Below are positions 1 through 4,382 of a DNA stretch of 5,333 bases, one piece after another. The notes beneath the pieces are model-generated. The model ran no database searches. It saw only the letters and a program-made list of their open reading frames with translations, and was not told the DNA's origin. The DNA is from CAZRZN01 sp964604565 (lineage in GTDB: Bacteria; Pseudomonadota; Alphaproteobacteria; Rhodobacterales; Rhodobacteraceae). The position numbers and the translations under genes were made by a program. Numbering within the stretch: position 1 is the first letter of the stretch; every line of letters begins with the position of its first letter. The stretch is from the NCBI GenBank assembly GCA_964604565.1, contig CAZRZN010000277.1:1-5333 (forward strand). The letters run 5' to 3'.

Positions 1-370
1 CGACTGGTACGGGATCGACGATCAGGTGCCGACGTGGAACTATGTTGCCGTGCATCTGACCGGGAGGCTGCACGCCCTGCCGGGCGAGGCGCTGGAGCCG
101 ATGCTGGCGGCGCAATCCGCCGCGTTCGAGGGGCGCCTTCTGCCCAAAGCGCCCTGGACCATGGACAAGATGTCGGCGGAGACGAAGGCGCGTTTCATGC
201 GGATGATCCTGCCCTTCCGACTGGAGATCACGGAGGTGCAGAGCACCTACAAGCTGAACCAGAACAAGCCGGATGACGTTCGCAGAGCGGCCGCTGAGGC
301 GGTGACCGGGGGCTTTGGCGCGGAGTTGCAGGACCTGTCGGACATGATGCACAGCCCGCCAAGGGCCTGA
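1..370 (+). CDS. PaiB-like FMN-binding negative transcriptional regulator, 3' part only
   Basis: This is the C-terminal part (122 residues, reading from base 2) of a protein of the PaiB / FMN-binding split-barrel family (FMN_bind_2). The fragment has the family's typical order: a VPTWNYVAVH strand near its start, a PWTMD segment in the middle, and a KLNQNKPDDVR motif towards the end (compare KLSQNR in PaiB relatives). Family members are usually a little over 200 residues, so about 90 N-terminal residues lie off the left edge. The reading frame is open from the window edge. The GTG at base 26 falls inside the conserved VPTWNY motif and is therefore not the true start. In Bacillus, PaiB is linked to repression of sporulation and protease genes; the role here is unknown, and FMN binding is inferred from the family alone. 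The gene is convergent with rplQ across a 160-bp gap. Confidence 0.85.
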   Translation, partial: DWYGIDDQVPTWNYVAVHLTGRLHALPGEALEPMLAAQSAAFEGRLLPKAPWTMDKMSAETKARFMRMILPFRLEITEVQSTYKLNQNKPDDVRRAAAEAVTGGFGAELQDLSDMMHSPPRA

Positions 371-475
371 GGGGCCTGCATGGACCGGGCGGCAGGTTGG
401 CCCCGGGTCACCGTGACGATCCGGCACCCGCAGACGAGACGCAGACCGCCGCACAAGGACATGCCTCAGGACATG
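371..475. other. Convergent gap after the PaiB-like gene, no gene seen
   Basis: This short spacer separates the PaiB-like gene from the rplQ terminator. It has a weak CCTGC/GCAGG inverted repeat (375-379 with 392-396) without a proper T-tract, a small GTCAC-C-GTGAC palindrome around 407-417, and GGACATG repeated at 457-463 and 469-475. None of these is convincing as a terminator for the plus-strand gene. I see no gene here. Confidence 0.5.
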
Positions 476-505
476 AAAAAGGCCCCACCGTTTCCGGAGG
501 GGCCT
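476..505 (-). terminator. Rho-independent terminator of the alpha operon, after rplQ
   Basis: On the minus strand AGGCCCC (505-499) pairs with GGGGCCT (486-480). Two more C-G pairs lie inside after a single mismatch, and the loop is six bases. TTTT (479-476) follows directly. It begins 26 bp past the rplQ stop codon. A GC-rich stem plus a T-run on the minus strand only is the classic intrinsic form. The plus-strand side lacks a T-run, so it should not serve the PaiB-like gene well. Confidence 0.85.
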
Positions 506-530
506 GAAATTCCTGAATAAGGTCAAAGCC

Positions 531-947
531 TTAATCGGCCGCTTCGGCAGCCTCAAGGCGGGCCTTGTCAGCCGCGCCCTTGGCATCCACGTCGCGGTCC
601 ACCAGTTCGATGATCGCCATGGGCGCCATGTCACCGTAGCGGAAACCGGCCTTCAGCACGCGGGTATACCCGCCGCTGCGTTCGGCATAGCGCGGGCCGA
701 GGATCTCGAACAGCTTGGCGACGTCCTTGTCCTGCTTGAGCTGTGCGGCGGCCTGACGACGGGCGTGCACATCGCCGCGCTTGCCCAGCGTGATCAGCTT
801 GTCGACGATCCGCTTGAGTTCCTTGGCTTTCGGCAGCGTGGTCTTGATCTGCTCATGTTCGATGAGCGAGCCGGCCATGTTCGCCCAGAGCGCCTTGCGG
901 TGCTCATGGGTGCGGTTCAGGCGGCGATAGCCTCTTGCGTGACGCAT
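531..947 (-). CDS. rplQ: 50S ribosomal protein L17
   Basis: L17 is a protein of the large ribosomal subunit that sits close to the exit of the peptide tunnel. The 138-residue product has the family's signature at the N-terminus (MRHARGYRRLNRTHEHRKAL, then N-x-A-x-S-L-I-x-H-E-x-I-x-TT, then KAKELKR). Its conserved C-terminal core is SGGYTRVLKAGFRYGDMAPMAIIELV, at about residues 91-116. E. coli L17 is 127 residues; the extra Ala/Lys-rich tail of about 20 residues is usual for alphaproteobacteria. The ATG is preceded by AGGAG at 960-956, eight bases upstream. It is the last gene of the rpsM-rpsK-rpoA-rplQ unit and is followed by an intrinsic terminator. It is separated from rpoA by an unusually long, structured spacer with its own ribosome binding site. 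Confidence 0.98.
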   Translation of the reverse strand: MRHARGYRRLNRTHEHRKALWANMAGSLIEHEQIKTTLPKAKELKRIVDKLITLGKRGDVHARRQAAAQLKQDKDVAKLFEILGPRYAERSGGYTRVLKAGFRYGDMAPMAIIELVDRDVDAKGAADKARLEAAEAAD

Positions 948-973
948 GTGTCTTACTCCTATTGCCCTCTACG

Positions 974-995
974 GGCCGTTTTGCTTTGTCCGGCC
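974..995 (-). other. Possible leader hairpin upstream of rplQ
   Basis: GGCCG (995-991 on the minus strand) can pair with CGGCC (978-974) around a loop of 12 bases. The fold ends about 14 bases before the AGGAG ribosome binding site of rplQ. It is short and could be chance in GC-rich DNA. There is no T-tract, so it is not a terminator. Confidence 0.25.
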
Positions 996-1022
996 ACCGA
1001 TGCGGGTCAGCGGCTCACCTTG

Positions 1023-1035
1023 GGGCGGAATGCCC
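1023..1035 (-). other. Small GGGC-ATTCC-GCCC hairpin in the rpoA-rplQ spacer
   Basis: A four-pair stem, GGGC with GCCC, closes a five-base ATTCC loop on the minus strand. It lies just downstream (in the transcript) of the 11-bp repeat array. On its own it is weak. It is listed because its stem and loop closely resemble the tip of the strong hairpin in the rpsK-rpoA spacer (GGGC-ATTC-GCCC). Confidence 0.3.
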
Positions 1036-1045
1036 GAAAAACGCG

Positions 1046-1094
1046 ATGCACAACCTATGCACAAGTCATGCACAGGGCATGCATACGCGATGCG
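1046..1094. repeat. Tandem array with exact 11-bp period (ATGCACA units)
   Basis: ATGC starts at 1046, 1057, 1068, 1079 and 1090, each exactly 11 bp after the last. The first two units share ATGCACAA, the third is ATGCACAG, the fourth ATGCATAC and the fifth only ATGCG, so the array decays to the right. Read on the minus (transcribed) strand, the core is TTGTGCAT, TTGTGCAT, CTGTGCAT. The array lies wholly in the rpoA-rplQ spacer. It does not look like coding sequence, because 11 is not a multiple of three. Its function is unknown. Confidence 0.8.
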
Positions 1095-1097
1095 GTC

Positions 1098-1117
1098 GGG
1101 CGGAGAAATCCCCGCCC
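1098..1117 (-). promoter_or_regulatory. Strong stem-loop just after the rpoA stop codon
   Basis: Eight pairs, GGGCGGGG with CTCCGCCC on the minus strand, close an ATTT loop seven bases after the rpoA stop. One pair is G-U in minus-strand RNA but would be A-C in plus-strand RNA, so the fold fits the rpoA-rplQ transcript. No T-run follows, so a full terminator is unlikely. It could be a pause, processing or RNA-stability element separating the expression of rpoA and rplQ; that role is inference. Confidence 0.6.
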
Positions 1118-1124
1118 AAACCGA

Positions 1125-2141
1125 TCAGAAGGAATCTTCCATCTTCTTGGCCAGATCCTCGATGTTGTCCGGCGGCCAGTCCTCGACGTCCATGCCAAGG
1201 TGCAGACCCATGCCCGACAACACTTCCTTGATCTCGTTCAGCGACTTGCGGCCGAAGTTCGGCGTGCGCAGCATCTCTGCCTCGGTCTTCTGGATGAGAT
1301 CGCCGATATAGACGATGTTGTCGTTCTTGAGACAGTTCGCGGACCGGACCGAAAGCTCCAGCTCGTCGACCTTCTTGAGGAGCAGCGGGTTGAATTCCAG
1401 CCCATCGTCGTCGTCCTGACGCTGTGCCGATTCCGGCTCTTCGAAGTTAACGAAGATCGACAGCTGGTCCTGCACGATGCGCGCGGCATAGGCCACCGCG
1501 TCCTCGGGCGTCAGGGAGCCGTCGGTCTCGATCTTCATGGTCAGCTTGTCGTAGTCCAGAACCTGCCCTTCGCGGGTGGGCTGCACGTCATAGGCGACCT
1601 TCTTGACCGGCGAATAGATCGCGTCGATCGGAATCAGGCCGATGGGTGCATCCTCGGGCTTGTTCTTGTCCGCGGCAACGTAACCCTTACCGGTGTTCAC
1701 GGTGAGTTCCATGTAGACTTCGGCGCCTTCGTCCACGTGACAGATCACATGGTCGCGGTTCAGGATCTCGATGCCGGCGGATTCGGTGATGTCACCGGCG
1801 GTCACGACGCCCGGACCCTTGCCGGTCACGGACAGCCGCTTGGGTCCGTCGACTTCCATGCGCAGGCTGACACCCTTGAGGTTCAGGATGATGTCCGTGA
1901 CATCCTCGCGGACGCCCGCGACGCTGGAAAATTCGTGCAGCACATTGTCGATCTGCACGCTGGTGATGGCCGCGCCCTGAAGGCTGGACAGCAGAACCCG
2001 ACGCAGCGCGTTGCCCAGCGTCAGACCGAAGCCACGCTCCAGCGGTTCGGCGACAAGAGTCGCCATGCGAGACGGATCGGCGCCCGGCTTGATCTCAAGC
2101 TGTGTCGGCTTGATCAATTCGGCCCAATTTTTATGGATCAT
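1125..2141 (-). CDS. rpoA: DNA-directed RNA polymerase subunit alpha
   Basis: Alpha forms the dimer on which RNA polymerase assembles, and its C-terminal domain contacts UP-element DNA and activators. The 338-residue product is normal length (E. coli 329). The N-terminal assembly domain spans about residues 8-235, with the hallmark GLTLGNALRRVLLSSLQG at 39-56. A flexible acidic linker (about 236-250, with DDDD) leads to the C-terminal domain at about 255-320. That domain has ELSVRSANCL (R266, matching the DNA-contacting R265 of E. coli), YIGDLIQKTE and TPNFGRKSLNEIKEVL. The ATG has a strong GGAGGG site six bases upstream (2152-2147). It lies third in the rpsM-rpsK-rpoA-rplQ unit. rpsD, which E. 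coli has between rpsK and rpoA, is absent, as is usual in alphaproteobacteria. Structured spacers flank the gene on both sides. Confidence 0.99.
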   Translation of the reverse strand: MIHKNWAELIKPTQLEIKPGADPSRMATLVAEPLERGFGLTLGNALRRVLLSSLQGAAITSVQIDNVLHEFSSVAGVREDVTDIILNLKGVSLRMEVDGPKRLSVTGKGPGVVTAGDITESAGIEILNRDHVICHVDEGAEVYMELTVNTGKGYVAADKNKPEDAPIGLIPIDAIYSPVKKVAYDVQPTREGQVLDYDKLTMKIETDGSLTPEDAVAYAARIVQDQLSIFVNFEEPESAQRQDDDDGLEFNPLLLKKVDELELSVRSANCLKNDNIVYIGDLIQKTEAEMLRTPNFGRKSLNEIKEVLSGMGLHLGMDVEDWPPDNIEDLAKKMEDSF

Positions 2142-2210
2142 GCAGTTCCCTCCATACCTGCCGGCCCCCCATGTCCTAAGGTGCCGACGCCCGAGGTTTC
2201 AAAACGACGG

Positions 2211-2240
2211 ACCAAAGCCGGGCGAATGCCCGGCCTTGGT
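2211..2240 (-). promoter_or_regulatory. Long stem-loop in the rpsK-rpoA spacer
   Basis: On the minus strand ACCAAGGCCGGGC (2240-2228) pairs along all 13 positions with GCCCGGCTTTGGT (2223-2211) around an ATTC loop. The only non-Watson-Crick pair is G-U in minus-strand RNA; it would be A-C in plus-strand RNA, so the fold belongs to the operon transcript. It starts 17 bases after the rpsK stop and ends about 60 bases before the rpoA ribosome binding site. A TTTT lies six bases after the stem (2204-2201), too far for an efficient terminator. Partial attenuation or RNA processing between ribosomal and polymerase genes is the most likely role, by inference. Confidence 0.65.
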
Positions 2241-2257
2241 AAAATCACTCTCAGGGA

Positions 2258-2653
2258 TCAGACGCGCCGGCGTTTCGGCGGGCGGCAACCGTTGTGCGCC
2301 ATGGGCGACACGTCGCGGATCGAGGTGATGTTGAACCCCACGGCCGCGAGTGCGCGCAAGGCCGATTCACGGCCCGATCCGGGGCCCTGAACCTCGACCT
2401 CGAGCGTCTTGACGCCATGTTCCTGCGCCTTCTTGCCCGCATCTTCTGCGGCCAATTGCGCGGCATAGGGGGTCGATTTGCGCGACCCCTTGAAGCCCAT
2501 CGTGCCGGCAGACGACCAGGAGATCGCGTTGCCCTGCACGTCCGAGATCAGGACCTTGGTGTTGTTGAAGGAAGAGTTCACATGCGCCACACCGGCTGCA
2601 ATGTTCTTCGAGACCTTCTTTTTCGTCGCGCCGCGGCGAGTGTCACGTGCCAT
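2258..2653 (-). CDS. rpsK: 30S ribosomal protein S11
   Basis: S11 is a small-subunit protein of the platform, next to the mRNA exit and the 3' end of 16S rRNA. The 131-residue product matches the family in length and motifs: KNIAAGVAHVNSSFNNTKV at about 16-34, a GNAISWSSAGTMGFKGSRKS stretch at 41-60, TPYAAQLAAEDA, EVQGPGSGRESALRAL at about 87-102, and the invariant end SPMAHNGCRPPKRRRV. The N-terminus is lysine- and arginine-rich. The ATG is preceded by AAGGGAGG (2670-2663), which overlaps the rpsM stop codon. Only 15 bp separate the two genes, so they are co-transcribed and possibly translationally coupled. In contrast, 116 bp with a strong hairpin separate rpsK from rpoA. Confidence 0.99.
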   Translation of the reverse strand: MARDTRRGATKKKVSKNIAAGVAHVNSSFNNTKVLISDVQGNAISWSSAGTMGFKGSRKSTPYAAQLAAEDAGKKAQEHGVKTLEVEVQGPGSGRESALRALAAVGFNITSIRDVSPMAHNGCRPPKRRRV

Positions 2654-2668
2654 ATCGGAAAGCCTCCC

Positions 2669-3037
2669 TTACTTCTTCTTGCCGGCAATGGCCTTTGCGG
2701 GGCCCTTGCGCGTGCGTGCGTTGGTGTGCGTGCGCTGACCGCGCACGGGGAGGTTGCGGCGATGGCGCAGACCGCGGTAGCAGCCCAGATCCATCAGACG
2801 CTTGACGTTCATCTGCACTTCGCGGCGCAGATCGCCTTCGACGGACAGGTTGGCGTCGATGTGCTCACGGATGGCCAGCACTTCGCTGTCGGACAGCTCG
2901 TTGATGCGGCGGTTCTGGTCGATGCCGGTCGCTTCGCAGATTTCGCGCGCGACGGACGGACCAATGCCGTGAATGTAGGTGAGCGCGATGGGAACGCGCT
3001 TGTGTGTCGGGATATTGACGCCGGAGATGCGTGCCAA
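2669..3037 (-). CDS. rpsM: 30S ribosomal protein S13 (TTG start)
   Basis: S13 is a head protein of the small subunit; it contacts P-site tRNA and forms bridges to the large subunit. From a TTG at 3037-3035 the product is 122 residues, the usual length, and begins (M)ARISGVNIPTHKRV like its homologues. Also seen are the helix-two-turn-helix part YIHGIGPSVAREI at about 21-33, GCYRGLRHRRNLPVRGQRT at about 87-105, and a basic Lys-rich tail for rRNA and tRNA contact. An in-frame ATG at 3097 would add 20 residues (MRCCEKRAW...) not typical of S13. AAAGGAA at 3052-3046 sits well for the TTG but not for the ATG. The gene opens the alpha operon here, divergent from the BLUF gene, 279 bp away, so it probably has its own promoter rather than depending on adk read-through. 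Confidence 0.97.
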   Translation of the reverse strand: MARISGVNIPTHKRVPIALTYIHGIGPSVAREICEATGIDQNRRINELSDSEVLAIREHIDANLSVEGDLRREVQMNVKRLMDLGCYRGLRHRRNLPVRGQRTHTNARTRKGPAKAIAGKKK

Positions 3038-3045
3038 GTCCTTGG

Positions 3046-3052
3046 TTCCTTT
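3046..3052 (-). promoter_or_regulatory. Ribosome binding site that decides the rpsM TTG start
   Basis: AAAGGAA on the minus strand contains AGGA, which lies nine bases before the TTG at 3037. No comparable purine-rich site is positioned for the upstream ATG at 3097. Together with the 122-residue length and the ARISGVNIPT terminus, this fixes the start at TTG. Confidence 0.75.
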
Positions 3053-3058
3053 CGTTGC

Positions 3059-3084
3059 GAGCCCGTAGCGCCAGGCTCTTTTTT
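3059..3084 (+). terminator. Terminator-like hairpin with T6, plus strand, in the rpsM leader
   Basis: GAGCC (3059-3063) pairs with GGCTC (3074-3078) around a 10-base loop, and six T residues (3079-3084) follow on the plus strand. The stem is short, so strength is doubtful. In plus orientation it would stop transcription running antisense through rpsM before it reaches the BLUF upstream region. Read on the minus strand it is a leader hairpin just before the rpsM ribosome binding site. Either role is inference. Confidence 0.35.
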
Positions 3085-3190
3085 CACAACAGCGCATCCC
3101 GGGCTTGCAGCCGGAAGGTCAGGTGAATTAGCCTGACATCCAGACACCTATGGTCCTGATGCGCTCGGTGATCTCTGCCAGAGAAACGCG

Positions 3191-3219
3191 TCCGTAGTTT
3201 GATTCGTTACGGTCGTCAA
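3191..3219 (-). promoter_or_regulatory. Weak candidate promoter for rpsM
   Basis: On the minus strand TTGACG (3219-3214) matches the -35 consensus at five of six bases. It is followed after exactly 17 bp by TACGGA (3196-3191), a poor -10 with only the leading TA matching. Alphaproteobacterial -10 elements are often loose, so this is possible but not firm. It would give an rpsM leader of roughly 145 bases containing the T6 hairpin region. Confidence 0.22.
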
Positions 3220-3316
3220 GACCTGCTTGCAATGCGCTGGCAAAGTCGCAAACTGCGCCCGATCGCAGGGGGACGTCGACTGCACCATCCAATGAAAGCC
3301 GGAGAGGCTCGGGCAA

Positions 3317-3712
3317 GTGTTAACCAACGTCTTCTACATCAGCACGGCGGTCTATCCGCGCGACCACGCCAGCAACATGGACATCCTCTTGACGTCCCGC
3401 GCGCTGAACAGCCAGCGGCACCTGACCGGATTTCTGTTTCGGACCGATCAGAATTTCATGCAGTTCCTCGAAGGCGGGGCACCGGAGATCAACGCCGTCA
3501 TGCATGCGATCCAGAAGGATCCGCGGCACAGCAACCTTCAGGAATGGCCGCGGCGCTCCTCGCGGGAACGGGTGTTTCCGGACTGGTCGATGGGGTACGG
3601 CAACGGGCTGAACGCCGAAAACCTTGCATCCGTCGTGCGCAACTACGGGTTTGACATGCCGTATGACAAGCTGACCGCGCATCTGCGGGAACTTGCCGCC
3701 CCCGACTTGTGA
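3317..3712 (+). CDS. Short BLUF-domain blue-light photoreceptor protein
   Basis: The 131-residue product is a single BLUF domain (about residues 2-95) plus a 36-residue tail predicted to be mostly helical. BLUF domains bind FAD and respond to blue light by rearranging hydrogen bonds around a Tyr-Gln pair. Every key residue is here at the spacing of AppA: Y7, N31, Q49, W90 and M92 correspond to AppA Y21, N45, Q63, W104 and M106, a constant offset of 14. Visible motifs are LTGFLFR, NFMQFLEGG, IQKDPRH and FPDWSMGY. There is no fused output domain, so it must act through a partner, as PixD- and BlrB-type proteins are thought to. The start is GTG, with GGAGAGG (3301-3307) nine bases upstream; an in-frame stop at 3293 rules out a longer form. 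Codon use is GC3-rich like its neighbours, so it looks resident. It is read against the ribosomal genes, convergent with adk. Confidence 0.93.
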   Translation: MLTNVFYISTAVYPRDHASNMDILLTSRALNSQRHLTGFLFRTDQNFMQFLEGGAPEINAVMHAIQKDPRHSNLQEWPRRSSRERVFPDWSMGYGNGLNAENLASVVRNYGFDMPYDKLTAHLRELAAPDL

Positions 3713-3723
3713 GGGGCGGCAGG
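3692..3723 (+). terminator. Shared hairpin between convergent BLUF gene and adk
   Basis: GCCGCCCC (3695-3702) pairs perfectly with GGGGCGGC (3713-3720), and three further pairs (3692-3694 with 3721-3723) extend the stem to 11. One of these is U-G only in plus-strand RNA. The BLUF stop codon TGA (3710-3712) lies in the 10-base loop. No T-run follows on either strand, so it is not a standard intrinsic terminator, but its position suits a bidirectional 3' end barrier. Confidence 0.5.
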
Positions 3724-3737
3724 AGCCTAGCCTTGAC

Positions 3738-4382
3738 TCAGTCGTCGAGGGTTTTCGCGATGGCGCCCTTGATCTCGTCGATCTCACCCAGACCGTCCAC
3801 CGATGCGTGCAGGCCCTTGGCGTAGTAGTAACCGATCAGCGGCGACGTCTGCTTGTAGTATTCCATCAGACGTTTCTTGAGGCTGTCCTCATTGTCATCG
3901 GCGCGCCGCTTGAATTCCGTCCCGCCGCATTTGCTGCATTTGCCGTCTTCGGGGATCGGCTTGGTGATGTCGTTGTAGACCTCCCCGCAACTGGCGCAGG
4001 TGGACCGGGCCGTGATGCGTTGCACGAGCGTGTCGTCATCCACGCGCAGTTCGACGACCTGATCGAGGGTCTGGCCCATCTGCGACAGAAGATCGGACAG
4101 CGCATCGGCCTGTTTCAGCGTGCGCGGAAAGCCGTCGAAGATGAAGCCCGCGGCCTCGACCGTTTCCAGCTTTTCGCGGATCAGGCCGATGACGATCTCA
4201 TCCGTCACCAGTTCGCCGCGCGCCATGACGCCGGCCACGACCTGGCCCATTTCGGTGCCGCTGTCCTTGGCTTCGCGCAGCATGTCCCCGGTGGAGAGCT
4301 GCACCATGCCGCGTGTGTCCTCAAGGATGCGCGCCTGCGTGCCCTTGCCCGCGCCCGGCGGTCCCAAAAGAATAATGTTCAT
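3738..4382 (-). CDS. adk: Adenylate kinase, long form with zinc-type lid
   Basis: This enzyme interconverts ATP + AMP and 2 ADP in the cytosol. The 214-residue product is the long form. It shows the P-loop GPPGAGKGT at 7-15, the AMP-binding STGDMLR at 30-36, the DGFPRT motif at 83-88, and RRADDN at 159-164. The lid (about 122-159) carries four cysteines, C129-x2-C132 and C149-x2-C152. This is the metal-binding pattern of Gram-positive and many alphaproteobacterial enzymes rather than the His/Ser/Asp/Thr set of E. coli. Zinc binding is inferred from that pattern. The ATG overlaps the secY stop by four bases (ATGA), and the nearest GGGGAG is about 13 bases upstream, so re-initiation after secY is likely. 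It follows secY as in many bacteria, and converges on the BLUF gene with 25 bp between the stop codons. Confidence 0.99.
   Translation of the reverse strand: MNIILLGPPGAGKGTQARILEDTRGMVQLSTGDMLREAKDSGTEMGQVVAGVMARGELVTDEIVIGLIREKLETVEAAGFIFDGFPRTLKQADALSDLLSQMGQTLDQVVELRVDDDTLVQRITARSTCASCGEVYNDITKPIPEDGKCSKCGGTEFKRRADDNEDSLKKRLMEYYKQTSPLIGYYYAKGLHASVDGLGEIDEIKGAIAKTLDD

Larger units (their letters stand above)
3038..3316. other. Divergent spacer between rpsM and the BLUF gene
   Basis: This 279-bp stretch separates two divergently read genes and should hold the promoters of both. I see the rpsM ribosome binding site and the T6 hairpin near its left end, a possible minus-strand promoter at 3191-3219, and the BLUF ribosome binding site near its right end (3301-3307). 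A 62-codon minus-strand frame with a TTG start (3316-3128) fills part of it. Its third-position GC is only about 60%, far below the neighbouring genes. It also lacks a ribosome binding site and resembles no family I know, so I do not call it a gene. Confidence 0.55.

Noticed and set aside
1046..1094. CRISPR array or DnaA-box cluster
   Set aside because: The units are only 11 bp with no spacers, so this is not a CRISPR array. TTGTGCAT differs from the DnaA box TTATCCACA in several positions, and the location inside an operon does not suit an origin.
2211..2240. Full rho-independent terminator after rpsK
   Set aside because: The stem is strong, but the first T-run on the minus strand is six bases away and interrupted. 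A complete stop here would leave rpoA, an essential gene, without a visible strong promoter.
765..2390. Long plus-strand open frame of 541 codons across rplQ and rpoA
   Set aside because: It is the antisense shadow of rplQ, rpoA and part of rpsK, a known effect of high GC third positions. The product has no recognisable domain, and the minus-strand genes are certain.
2294..3136. Plus-strand open frame of 280 codons opposite rpsK and rpsM
   Set aside because: It is an antisense shadow of two certain ribosomal protein genes, and the product matches no family.
3128..3316. 62-codon minus-strand frame in the rpsM-BLUF spacer (ends ITERIRTIGVWMSG)
   Set aside because: It has a TTG start without a ribosome binding site, and third-position GC of about 60% against clearly higher values in neighbouring genes. 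No family was recognised. A decayed gene remnant cannot be excluded.
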